Shown here piece after piece: positions 1 through 5,609 of a stretch of DNA of 5,940 nt. The DNA is taken from assembly GCA_001830475.1 (NCBI GenBank), contig MIAC01000207.1, positions 64 to 6,003 on the forward strand, read 5' to 3'. The stretch's first letter is position 1, and the number at the start of each line of letters is the position of its first letter. Origin of the DNA: Rhodospirillales bacterium RIFCSPLOWO2_12_FULL_67_15 (lineage in GTDB: Bacteria; Pseudomonadota; Alphaproteobacteria; Rhodospirillales; 2-12-FULL-67-15). The translations under genes and the position numbers were made by a program. The notes below the pieces were generated by a model that saw only the letters and a list, made by a program, of their open reading frames with translations, made no database searches and had not been told where the DNA came from.

Positions 1-497
1 AGGGCGGCGAACGCCTTTTCGTGACGTTCCTTGAAGCGTTCCTGAATCGCGTTCTTGCGGTTGCGATAGTCGTCGCTTTCGAAGGCGGCGGGAATGGCGA
101 CGATCAGCTCCTCGACCAGGCGCTTCATGTCGTCGTGGAGGGTGCGGCCTCGGCCGGCGGGCAGGCTCAACGCCTTCGGCCGGCGGTGGTCGGCGAAGTT
201 GTTGACGTAACACCAGTCGGACGGCACCGGCCGGGTTCCCGCCTCGCGTTCGAGAAACCGGCGCACCAAGGTGGCGCGCCCGGTGCCTTCCTCGCCGAGC
301 GCGAACAGGTTGAATCCCCCGTGCGGCATGCCGATGGCGAAGGCGACCGCCTCGACCGCCCGGTCCTGGCCGACGATGGGGGCATCGGCGACGCCGATTT
401 CCTCGGTGCTGCGGAAGCCGAGACGGGTGTGGTCGCACGGCGCGCTCAGCGCTTGCCAGGGAAGCGGCGTCGCGAAGGGGGCGGGCTGGTCGGTCAT
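1..497 (-). CDS. LonC/AAA_32-type Lon-like protease, N-terminal part (partial)
   Basis: This is the N-terminal 165 residues of a large protein that runs off the left edge. It has no stop codon in the window. Visible features match the AAA_32 family of Lon-like proteases: an LPWQAL start, CDHTRLGF at 21-28, IVGQDRAVEA at 41-50, GGFNLFALG at 60-68, a P-loop-like GEEGTGR at 68-74, SDWCYVNNF at 93-101 and LSLPAGRG at 110-117. The P-loop has Arg where a classical Walker A has Lys. Some family members are described as ATP-independent Lon-like proteases (LonC), so strong ATPase activity should not be assumed. Full-length relatives are several hundred residues and carry a C-terminal Ser-Lys Lon protease domain, which would lie outside this window. 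The ATG overlaps the stop of the upstream metallopeptidase (ATGA), with GAGG about 7 nt before it, so translation is probably coupled. The expected role is cytoplasmic protein quality control. The family is fairly sure; the subfamily is less so. Confidence 0.85.
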   Translation of the reverse strand, partial: MTDQPAPFATPLPWQALSAPCDHTRLGFRSTEEIGVADAPIVGQDRAVEAVAFAIGMPHGGFNLFALGEEGTGRATLVRRFLEREAGTRPVPSDWCYVNNFADHRRPKALSLPAGRGRTLHDDMKRLVEELIVAIPAAFESDDYRNRKNAIQERFKERHEKAFAA

Positions 498-892
498 GCT
501 TCGGCCTCGATGCGCTCCATTTCCTCGTCCGAGAGGCCGAAGTGGTGGCCGATTTCGTGGATCAGGACATGGCGGACGACATGATAGAGGTCTTCGCCCG
601 ATTCCGACCAGTAGTCCAGGATCGGACGGCGGTAGAGAAAGATAATATCCACGTCGTGGGGCGAATCGGAGACGCTTTTGCGGTCCAGCGATACGCCGCG
701 ATAGAGACCGAGCAGGTCGAACGGACTTTCCAGCTCCATCTCCGCTTCCGTCTCGGCGTCGGGAAATTCCTCGATCCGGATCGGAACGTCGACGACGTGG
801 CGCTTGAGATGCTCGGGCAGGCGCGCCAGCGCCTCGCGCGCGAGCCGGTCAAAATCGGCGAGATCGGGCGGGGTCTGGGGCTTGCGGGACAT
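494..892 (-). CDS. Zincin-like metallopeptidase family protein (PF06262/DUF1025 type)
   Basis: This 132-residue protein carries the zinc-peptidase signature HEIGHHFGLSDEE at 112-124. H112 and H116 are the expected zinc ligands, E113 is the catalytic base, and the glycine and D122 that follow are typical of this small family. The segment before it (DIIFLYRRPILDYW, about 82-95, and LYHVVRHVLIHEIGHH, 102-117) also fits, as does the length of roughly 120-140 residues. No signal peptide or membrane segment is visible, so it should be cytoplasmic. The family's substrate is not established. I chose the ATG at 892 because the residues after it begin the conserved acidic and charged domain. The longer reading from a GTG at 943 would overlap the end of the dehydrogenase gene. 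The start lies 4 nt after the dehydrogenase stop, and the stop overlaps the start of the Lon-like gene. It is thus the middle gene of a tight operon, probably translated by coupling, since no strong Shine-Dalgarno is seen. Confidence 0.9.
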   Translation of the reverse strand: MSRKPQTPPDLADFDRLAREALARLPEHLKRHVVDVPIRIEEFPDAETEAEMELESPFDLLGLYRGVSLDRKSVSDSPHDVDIIFLYRRPILDYWSESGEDLYHVVRHVLIHEIGHHFGLSDEEMERIEAEA

Positions 893-896
893 GGGA

Positions 897-1658
897 TCAC
901 TTCGGCGGCAGGCGAAGAGCGCCGTCGAGGCGGATGTTAACACCGTTGAGCATGGGATTGGCGACGATGTGCAGGACCAGTTCGGCGAATTCCTTAGGAT
1001 CGCCGAGCCGGGAGGGAAAAGGAACTGAATCCCCCAGCACCTTCTGCGCGTCCTCGGGCAGCCCGAACATCATCGGGGTCGCGAACAGGCCGGGCGCGAC
1101 GGCGACGACGCGGATGCCGGACTTGGCGAACTCGCGGGCGACCGGGAGCGTGAGCGAGGCAATGCCGCCCTTGGAAGCGGCGTAGGCCGCTTGGCCGATC
1201 TGGCCTTCGAACGCGGCGATCGAGGAGGTATTGACGATCACGCCTCGCTCGCCCCCGCCCATCGGCTCGGCCGCGCCCATGTCGGCGGCGGCGAGGCGGA
1301 GCACGTTGAAGGTTCCGATCAGGTTGATTTGGACGACGCGGGCGAATGCCTCCAGCGCCATCGGTCCTTCGCGCCCGACGGTGCGGGCGGCGGTCCAGAC
1401 GCCGGCGCAGTTGACGTTGATGCGCGCCGGCCCATGCGCTTTGCGCGCCGCCGCGACCGCGGCTTCGGCGCTGTTCGCGTCCGCCACGTCGCACGCGAGC
1501 GCAAGGCCGCCGATCGCGCGGGCGACTTTCTCGGCGTCTTCTTTCTTCAAGTCGAGAACGGCGACTTTCGCGCCGGCCCTGGCGAGCGCTTCGGCCGTCG
1601 CCGCGCCGAGGCCCGAGGCCCCTCCCGTCACGATCGCCGCGCATCCCTTGGGGTCCAT
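897..1658 (-). CDS. Short-chain dehydrogenase, 3-hydroxyacyl-CoA dehydrogenase type II (HSD10-like)
   Basis: This 253-residue classical SDR has the NAD-binding TGGASGLG at 11-18, D36 at the end of the second beta strand (an NAD(H) preference), NCAG at 83-86, N112, S146, Y159 and K163 (AAYAASKGG). The set Asn-Ser-Tyr-Lys is complete. The wider pattern matches mitochondrial HSD10 and bacterial 3-hydroxy-2-methylbutyryl-CoA dehydrogenases: INLIGTFNVLRL at 111-122, the GERGVIVNTSSIAAFEGQ loop at 136-153, VAPGLFATPM at 187-196, VPFPSRLGDP at 212-221 and the NGVNIRLDGALR tail. These enzymes oxidise 3-hydroxyacyl-CoA or 2-methyl-3-hydroxybutyryl-CoA with NAD+ in beta-oxidation or isoleucine breakdown. 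The exact substrate cannot be read from sequence. The ATG at 1658 is preferred over an upstream in-frame start at 1721 because AAGGAG sits 6 nt before it and SDR homology begins at once. It leads the operon with the metallopeptidase and the Lon-like gene. Confidence 0.93.
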   Translation of the reverse strand: MDPKGCAAIVTGGASGLGAATAEALARAGAKVAVLDLKKEDAEKVARAIGGLALACDVADANSAEAAVAAARKAHGPARINVNCAGVWTAARTVGREGPMALEAFARVVQINLIGTFNVLRLAAADMGAAEPMGGGERGVIVNTSSIAAFEGQIGQAAYAASKGGIASLTLPVAREFAKSGIRVVAVAPGLFATPMMFGLPEDAQKVLGDSVPFPSRLGDPKEFAELVLHIVANPMLNGVNIRLDGALRLPPK

Positions 1659-1664
1659 CCGCCG

Positions 1665-1670
1665 CTCCTT
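1665..1670 (-). promoter_or_regulatory. Ribosome binding site of the dehydrogenase
   Basis: On the minus strand this reads AAGGAG, 6 nt before the ATG at 1658. It decides the start in favour of the 253-residue protein rather than a 274-residue reading from 1721. Confidence 0.75.
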
Positions 1671-1684
1671 GCCGCGTTTCGATG

Positions 1685-1713
1685 TTGACCGGTTGCCGGG
1701 GCGGCTTTTTAAC
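1685..1713 (+). promoter_or_regulatory. Candidate sigma-70-like promoter toward the YciI gene
   Basis: TTGACC (1685-1690) is separated by 17 nt from TTTAAC (1708-1713). This is the best match to the -35/-10 consensus on the plus strand of the divergent spacer and would give a leader of about 70 nt. It is a pattern match by eye in GC-rich DNA, where housekeeping promoters are often degenerate, so it is only tentative. Confidence 0.35.
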
Positions 1714-1734
1714 ACACCCATGCCCGGTTGCGAA
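1706..1734 (-). promoter_or_regulatory. Candidate sigma-70-like promoter toward the dehydrogenase operon
   Basis: On the minus strand TTCGCA (1734-1729) is followed after 17 nt by TAAAAA (1711-1706), each matching four of six consensus bases. Its -10 box overlaps that of the plus-strand candidate, so the two would be face-to-face and could interfere. This is a weak prediction by eye. Confidence 0.28.
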
Positions 1735-1777
1735 GGCTAGTGAGGGCTTCCATACTGGCGGCGAAAACCAGGGGGAG

Positions 1778-1782
1778 GGAGG
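1778..1782 (+). promoter_or_regulatory. Ribosome binding site of the YciI gene
   Basis: GGAGG lies 7 nt before the ATG at 1790. It fixes the start of the 96-residue protein and rules out the longer in-frame reading from 1682, whose extra residues are unlike the family. Confidence 0.8.
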
Positions 1783-1789
1783 TTTCGCC

Positions 1790-2080
1790 ATGCAATTCGT
1801 CGTCATCGCCCGCGACGGTACGGACGAACAGGCGCTGGAACGCCGCCTCAAGGCGCGCGAATCGCACATCGCCGGCGCCCACAAGATGAAGGAGAAAAAC
1901 GAAATGCTGCTCGCCGGCGCCATGATGGATGAGCAGGGCAAGATGATCGGTTCGGTGATGGTGGTGGACTTTCCCGACCGCGCCGCTTTGGATGCCTGGT
2001 TGAAAAACGACCCCTACTCTACCGGCGGGGTCTGGAAGTCGGTGGAAGTGAAACCCTTCCGCGTCGCCATCAAATCCTAG
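1790..2080 (+). CDS. YciI family protein
   Basis: This 96-residue protein has the YciI / dimeric alpha-beta barrel pattern. It opens with a beta strand MQFVVIARDG, followed by a helix with the conserved RxxH pair (R23, H26), then MLLAGAMMDEQGKMIGSVMVVDF (39-61), AALDAWLKNDPY (65-76) and the C-terminal VEVKPFRV (85-92). The DPY turn and the VKPF strand are hallmarks. Length is normal for the family (about 90-100). YciI proteins are small soluble dimers. Their biochemical role is mostly unknown, though related domains appear in dehydrochlorinase-like enzymes. It is transcribed away from the dehydrogenase operon and is followed after 136 nt by the acetoacetyl-CoA synthetase gene on the same strand. 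That gap contains a palindromic repeat, so co-transcription is possible but may be attenuated. Confidence 0.9.
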   Translation: MQFVVIARDGTDEQALERRLKARESHIAGAHKMKEKNEMLLAGAMMDEQGKMIGSVMVVDFPDRAALDAWLKNDPYSTGGVWKSVEVKPFRVAIKS

Positions 2081-2083
2081 AGT
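2068..2083 (+). repeat. 16-bp direct repeat, copy 1
   Basis: CATCAAATCCTAGAGT spans the end and stop codon of the YciI gene. It matches positions 2192-2207 at 15 of 16 bases in the same orientation. The two copies flank the palindromic element between them. Confidence 0.6.
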
Positions 2084-2109
2084 GGGATGCGGTTATATGT
2101 GTTCATCTT

Positions 2110-2176
2110 GTCATTCCCGCGAAAGCGGGAATCCAGCTTTTTCAAAAGCGTGGCCCCCCGCTTGCGCGGGGGTGAC
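2110..2176 (+). repeat. Palindromic dispersed element, copy 1
   Basis: This 67-bp element starts with GTCA and ends with the inverted TGAC. Inside are three hairpins: ATTCCCGC/GCGGGAAT with a GAAA loop (2113-2132), GCTTTT/AAAAGC (2136-2149) and CCCCCGC/GCGGGGG with a TTGC loop (2155-2172). The first 32 bases (2110-2141) are identical to those of the second copy at 4267-4298. The layout fits a REP/MITE-like intergenic repeat. It lies between the YciI gene and the acetoacetyl-CoA synthetase gene and could act as an attenuator, an mRNA-stabilising structure or a passive mobile remnant. Copy number elsewhere in the genome cannot be seen here. Confidence 0.85.
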
Positions 2177-2191
2177 GGTTCCGACTGAAAG

Positions 2192-2207
2192 CATCAACTC
2201 CTAGAGT
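2192..2207 (+). repeat. 16-bp direct repeat, copy 2
   Basis: CATCAACTCCTAGAGT differs from 2068-2083 by a single base. It includes the small inverted pair ACTC/GAGT (2197-2200 and 2204-2207) and occupies the place where the synthetase's Shine-Dalgarno would be. Its AGAG is the only, weak, candidate. Confidence 0.6.
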
Positions 2208-2216
2208 TTTATCCAA

Positions 2217-4172
2217 ATGCCCGAGCGACCGCTGTGGATTCCGAGCGCCGCGCGTCTTAGCGAATCCAACTTGACGGCGTTCCGGGCCCGGATCGAGCGG
2301 GATTGCGGCGCGCGCCTGCCCGACTATGCCGCGCTGCATCGTTTCTCGATCGAGCAGCCGGAGAAATTCTGGGTCGCGCTCAAGGATTTCGCCGGGCTCA
2401 AGGCGGAAACCTGGGGCGAGGTCGTGCTCCGGGACAAGGACCGCATGCCCGGCGCGGTTTTCTTTCCCGACGCGCGGCTCAATTTCGCCGAAAATCTGCT
2501 GGTGCGCGGCGACGAGAGCGACGCGCTCGTGTTCTGGGGCGAATCGGAGGTGCGCCGGCGCCTGAGCTGGCGCGAGCTGCGCGCGGACGTGTCCCGCGTC
2601 GCCGCCGCGCTCGAAGGGCTCGGGGTCCAGGCCGGCGACCGGGTCGCGGGCTTTCTCCCCAACATGCCCGAAGCGGTGATCGCCATGCTCGCGGCGGCGA
2701 GCCTCGGCGCGACATGGACTTCGTGCTCGCCCGACTTCGGAGTAGGGGGCGTAATCGATCGCTTCGGCCAGATCGCGCCGGTGGTGCTGTTCGCCGTGGA
2801 CGGCTACGTCTACAACGGCAAAATTCACGACTGCCTCGCCAAGACCGCCGAGATCGCCCGGCAAATTCCGAGCCTCAAACGGGTGGTGGTGGCGGAATAC
2901 ATGGGCGGCGGCGCGCTATCCGCGATCCCGAAGGCCGAGACCTGGGAGCGTTTCATCGCGCCGTTCCCGCCGGGCCCGCCCCGCTTCCGCGCGCTTCCCT
3001 TCAATCATCCGCTTTACATTCTTTATTCGTCGGGGACGACCGGCGTGCCGAAGTGCATCGTCCACGGCGCCGGGGGAACGCTTTTGAAGCATACGGTCGA
3101 GCACCGGCTCCATTGCGATATCCGCGCCGGCGACCGGATTTTGTATTTCACCACAACCGGCTGGATGATGTGGAATTGGCTGGTCTCGGGCCTGGCGGCG
3201 CTCTCGACGCTCTTGCTCTACGACGGATCGCCCTTTCACGCGGGCGGCAATGTCCTGTTCGATCTCGCCGATGCCGAGAGCGCGACCTTGTTCGGAACCT
3301 CGGCCAAATTTCTCGACGCCGCGCGGAAAGCGCGGCTTGAACCGAAAAAGACCCATCGCCTCGCCGCGCTCCGCACCCTGACTTCGACCGGCTCGCCGCT
3401 CGCGCCCGAGGGATTCGACTACGTCTACGAAAAAATCAAGACCGACGTACACCTCGCCTCCATCTCCGGCGGCACCGACATCTGCGGCTGCTTCGTCGCC
3501 GGCGATCCCAGTTCTCCCGTCTGGCCGGGCGAAATCCAGGCACCGGGACTGGGCATGGCGATCGAGGTGTTCGGCGAGGACGGCCGGCCGGTTCCTGAGG
3601 GCGAGAAGGGAGAACTGGTTTGCACCCGGCCGTTTCCCTCGCTCCCGATCGGGTTCTGGAACGACCCGGGGGGAGGCAAATACCGCGCCGCCTACTTCGA
3701 GCGGTTTCCTGGCGTCTGGTACCACGGCGATTGGATCGCCCGCACCGGACACGGCGGCTACGTCATCTACGGCCGCTCGGACGCCACCCTCAACCCGGGC
3801 GGGGTGCGGATCGGCACCGCCGAAATCTATCGCGTGGTCGAAACCCTCGACGCGGTTCAAGAATGCCTCGCGGTCGGACAGGATTGGGATAACGACGTCC
3901 GGGTCATCCTGTTCGTGGTGCTGAAAAAAGGCGTCGTCCTCGGCGAACCTTTGCGCGAAAAAATCCGCCGCAACGTGCGCGAAGGCTGCTCGCCCCGCCA
4001 TGTGCCGGCCCGGATCGTCCAGGTCGCCGACATCCCGCGCACCAAAAACGGCAAGATCACCGAGCTCGCCGTGCGCGAAGTCATCCACGGCCGCGCGGTC
4101 AAGAACAAGGAGGCGCTCGCCAATCCCGAAGCCCTCGATCTTTATCGGGATATTCCCGAATTGAAGAGTTGA
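2217..4172 (+). CDS. Acetoacetyl-CoA synthetase (acetoacetate-CoA ligase)
   Basis: This 651-residue member of the ANL adenylate-forming family activates acetoacetate with ATP and CoA to acetoacetyl-CoA (EC 6.2.1.16) in the cytoplasm. Motifs are complete: P-loop [15 protein letters not shown] at 270-284, [16 protein letters not shown] at 312-327, [10 protein letters not shown] at 417-426, the ATP-ribose-binding D505 in YHGDW (502-506), the hinge region [16 protein letters not shown] at 518-533, and catalytic K613 in [10 protein letters not shown] (607-616). The N-terminal cap (about 38-95, with [12 protein letters not shown] and RLNFAENLL) and the total length match acetoacetyl-CoA synthetases better than acetyl- or propionyl-CoA synthetases. 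The ATG at 2217 is the first start after an in-frame stop at 2202. Its upstream sequence has no good Shine-Dalgarno, only AGAG at 2203-2206, so expression may be low or rely on leader structure. The product often feeds beta-ketothiolase or polyhydroxybutyrate metabolism; no such gene is in the window. Confidence 0.94.
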   Translation: MPERPLWIPSAARLSESNLTAFRARIERDCGARLPDYAALHRFSIEQPEKFWVALKDFAGLKAETWGEVVLRDKDRMPGAVFFPDARLNFAENLLVRGDESDALVFWGESEVRRRLSWRELRADVSRVAAALEGLGVQAGDRVAGFLPNMPEAVIAMLAAASLGATWTSCSPDFGVGGVIDRFGQIAPVVLFAVDGYVYNGKIHDCLAKTAEIARQIPSLKRVVVAEYMGGGALSAIPKAETWERFIAPFPPGPPRFRALPFNHPLYILYSSGTTGVPKCIVHGAGGTLLKHTVEHRLHCDIRAGDRILYFTTTGWMMWNWLVSGLAALSTLLLYDGSPFHAGGNVLFDLADAESATLFGTSAKFLDAARKARLEPKKTHRLAALRTLTSTGSPLAPEGFDYVYEKIKTDVHLASISGGTDICGCFVAGDPSSPVWPGEIQAPGLGMAIEVFGEDGRPVPEGEKGELVCTRPFPSLPIGFWNDPGGGKYRAAYFERFPGVWYHGDWIARTGHGGYVIYGRSDATLNPGGVRIGTAEIYRVVETLDAVQECLAVGQDWDNDVRVILFVVLKKGVVLGEPLREKIRRNVREGCSPRHVPARIVQVADIPRTKNGKITELAVREVIHGRAVKNKEALANPEALDLYRDIPELKS

Positions 4173-4211
4173 CCCTACGGAAACGCGGGCGGGTTGCGCT
4201 GGTCTCGCGCG

Positions 4212-4240
4212 GGTCGGTCGGGTAGTCTCGCCGACCGGCC
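4212..4240 (+). terminator. Hairpin downstream of acetoacetyl-CoA synthetase, possible terminator
   Basis: A 10-bp stem pairs 4212-4221 with 4231-4240. It has one G-U wobble and a 9-nt loop, and starts 39 nt after the synthetase stop. There is no T-tract after it, so it is a poor intrinsic terminator. It may be a processing or pause hairpin, or chance pairing in GC-rich DNA. Confidence 0.35.
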
Positions 4241-4266
4241 TTGGATGAATGAAGGCTCAACCAGTC

Positions 4267-4335
4267 GTCATTCCCGCGAAAGCGGGAATCCAGCTTTTGC
4301 GGAAGCATGGACCCCCGCGGAGCTAAGGGGGTGAC
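4267..4335 (+). repeat. Palindromic dispersed element, copy 2
   Basis: This 69-bp copy lies in the same orientation as the one at 2110-2176, with the same GTCA and TGAC ends. The first hairpin is perfect (4270-4289). The second keeps GCTT/AAGC (4293-4296 with 4303-4306) and can extend by two U-G pairs. The third is reduced to CCCCC/GGGGG (4312-4316 with 4327-4331) with a 10-nt loop. Divergence is confined to the 3' half. It ends 19 nt before the transporter's ATG, so it would form part of that gene's leader. Confidence 0.85.
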
Positions 4336-4336
4336 C

Positions 4337-4344
4337 GGGAGAGG
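4337..4344 (+). promoter_or_regulatory. Ribosome binding site of the MFS transporter
   Basis: GGGAGAGG lies just after the palindromic element, with its GAGG 10 nt before the ATG at 4355. It supports that start over an in-frame ATG at 4307 inside the repeat. Confidence 0.6.
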
Positions 4345-4354
4345 AAACGCCGCC

Positions 4355-5545
4355 ATGCCCGCCGCCGTATGGATCGTGGTCGTCGCCGGAGCGCTGATCG
4401 TCAGCATCGGCATGGGCGTGCGCCAGACTTTCGGCCTGTTTCTCTCGCCCATGGCCGCCGATCTCGGCATCGGGCGCGAAACCTTCGGCTTCGCGCTCGC
4501 CATCCAGCAGATCATGTGGGGCGCGTTCCAGCCGGTGATGGGCGCCGTCGCCGACCGCTTCGGCTCGGCCCGGGTCGTCGCGATCGGGCTCGCCGGCTAT
4601 GTCGTCGGCCTCTTTGTCATGGGCAACGCCACGGCGGCGTGGCACCTCGACCTCGGCGCGGGGGTGCTGATCGGCTTCGCGCTTTCGGGCACGACCTTCG
4701 CCGTGGTGCTGGGGGCGGTCGGGCGCGTGGTCGCGCCGGAAAAACGCAGTTTGGCCTTCGGCCTCGCCACCGCCGGCGGCTCGTTCGGCCAGTTCGTGAT
4801 GGCCCCCGTCGGCCAGCAGCTCATCGCCGGGGCGGGCTGGAGCGGCGCGCTCTTGATCATGGCGGCGATCACGGCGTTTACCCTCCCGCTCGCGTTCCTG
4901 TTGCGCGGCCGGGCGGCGACGGCCGGAAAACGCGAGCAGACGATCGCCGAGGCGATCCGCGAGGCCTCCGGCCACAGCGGGTTCTGGTATCTGAACGCGG
5001 GCTTCTTCGTTTGCGGCTTTCAGGTCGTGTTCATCGCCGTTCACCTGCCGGCCTATGTCGGCGACCTCGGCCTGCCGGCGTCGGTCGGGGCGATGGCGCT
5101 GGCGCTGATCGGCTTCTTCAACATCATCGGCAGTTGGGGTTGCGGCGTGCTCGGCGACAAGCGTTCGAAGAAGTATCTCCTCAGCGGCCTCTATGCCTTG
5201 CGTTCGGTGGTGACCGTCCTCTTCCTCTTCGCGCCGAAGACGGACATCGTCGTCTACCTGTTCGCCTCGGCGATGGGGCTTTTGTGGCTCGGCACCGTGC
5301 CGCTCACCAGCGGGCTGGTGGCGCAAATCTTCGGCGTGCGCTACATGGCGACCCTGTTCGGGGTCGTCTTTTTCAGCCACCAGCTCGGCAGCTTCCTCGG
5401 CGCGTGGCTGGGCGGGCGGCTGTTCGACGCGACCGGCTCCTACGACCTGATGTGGTGGATTTCGATCGCCCTCGGGGTTGCCGCGGCGGCGCTGCACCTG
5501 CCGATCGCCGACCGGCCGCTCCGGCCCGCCGCGCAGGCGGCGTGA
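4355..5545 (+). CDS. Major facilitator superfamily transporter, monocarboxylate/oxalate-formate type
   Basis: This 396-residue integral inner-membrane protein has a hydrophobic profile fitting 12 transmembrane helices and a charged central loop at about 184-207 between the two halves. Family marks are GMGVRQTFGLFLSPM at 19-33 in helix 1, MFS motif A GAVADRFGSARVV at 63-75, its second-half echo GVLGDKRSKKYL at 264-275, and LGGRLFDATGSYDLMWW at 352-368. The RQTFGLFL and LFDATGSYD segments are typical of the bacterial MCT/OxlT-like branch, which carries small carboxylates by proton symport or exchange. The substrate cannot be fixed from sequence. I start at the ATG at 4355 because the 16 residues encoded upstream from 4307 derive from the repeat element and are not part of helix 1. 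It follows the acetoacetyl-CoA synthetase gene by 182 nt on the same strand, which makes a short-chain keto or hydroxy acid a reasonable guess. It is convergent with the DsrE gene. Confidence 0.9.
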   Translation: MPAAVWIVVVAGALIVSIGMGVRQTFGLFLSPMAADLGIGRETFGFALAIQQIMWGAFQPVMGAVADRFGSARVVAIGLAGYVVGLFVMGNATAAWHLDLGAGVLIGFALSGTTFAVVLGAVGRVVAPEKRSLAFGLATAGGSFGQFVMAPVGQQLIAGAGWSGALLIMAAITAFTLPLAFLLRGRAATAGKREQTIAEAIREASGHSGFWYLNAGFFVCGFQVVFIAVHLPAYVGDLGLPASVGAMALALIGFFNIIGSWGCGVLGDKRSKKYLLSGLYALRSVVTVLFLFAPKTDIVVYLFASAMGLLWLGTVPLTSGLVAQIFGVRYMATLFGVVFFSHQLGSFLGAWLGGRLFDATGSYDLMWWISIALGVAAAALHLPIADRPLRPAAQAA

Positions 5546-5552
5546 GTTTTCC

Positions 5553-5584
5553 AAAAAAGAACGGCGCCCCCCGGGGCGCCGTTC
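5553..5584 (-). terminator. Intrinsic terminator of the DsrE gene
   Basis: Arms 5559-5570 and 5573-5584 are perfectly complementary. On the minus strand the hairpin is followed directly by six T residues (5558-5553), the classical rho-independent layout. It begins 25 nt after the DsrE stop. In the plus direction it lacks a T-tract, so it would act only weakly on the convergent transporter gene. Confidence 0.9.
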
Positions 5585-5609
5585 GCAACTATCGGGGATT
5601 CCAGCGCGC

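Noticed and set aside
21..584. 187-residue plus-strand open frame at the left edge
   Set aside because: It overlaps the Lon-like gene and the end of the metallopeptidase gene, both of which match known families on the minus strand. The plus frame has no recognisable domain.
893..943. Longer metallopeptidase N-terminus from a GTG at 943
   Set aside because: It would overlap the dehydrogenase gene by 47 bases and add residues that look like out-of-frame translation. The ATG at 892 gives the usual family length.
994..1941. 315-residue minus-strand frame crossing the divergent spacer
   Set aside because: It reads the dehydrogenase gene in the wrong frame as an Arg-rich product and runs antisense through the YciI gene.
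2154..2176. GC-rich hairpin after the YciI gene as a rho-independent terminator
   Set aside because: No T-tract follows it, and the same structure recurs at 4267-4335 as part of a dispersed repeat, so the repeat explanation is better.
2916..4088. 390-residue open frame on the minus strand opposite acetoacetyl-CoA synthetase
   Set aside because: The plus strand has a full set of ANL motifs across this stretch. The antisense frame has no family features and arises from codon bias.
2110..4335. CRISPR-like array or composite transposon
   Set aside because: There are only two copies about 2.1 kb apart, with a metabolic gene between them and no spacer pattern, transposase or cas gene in the window.
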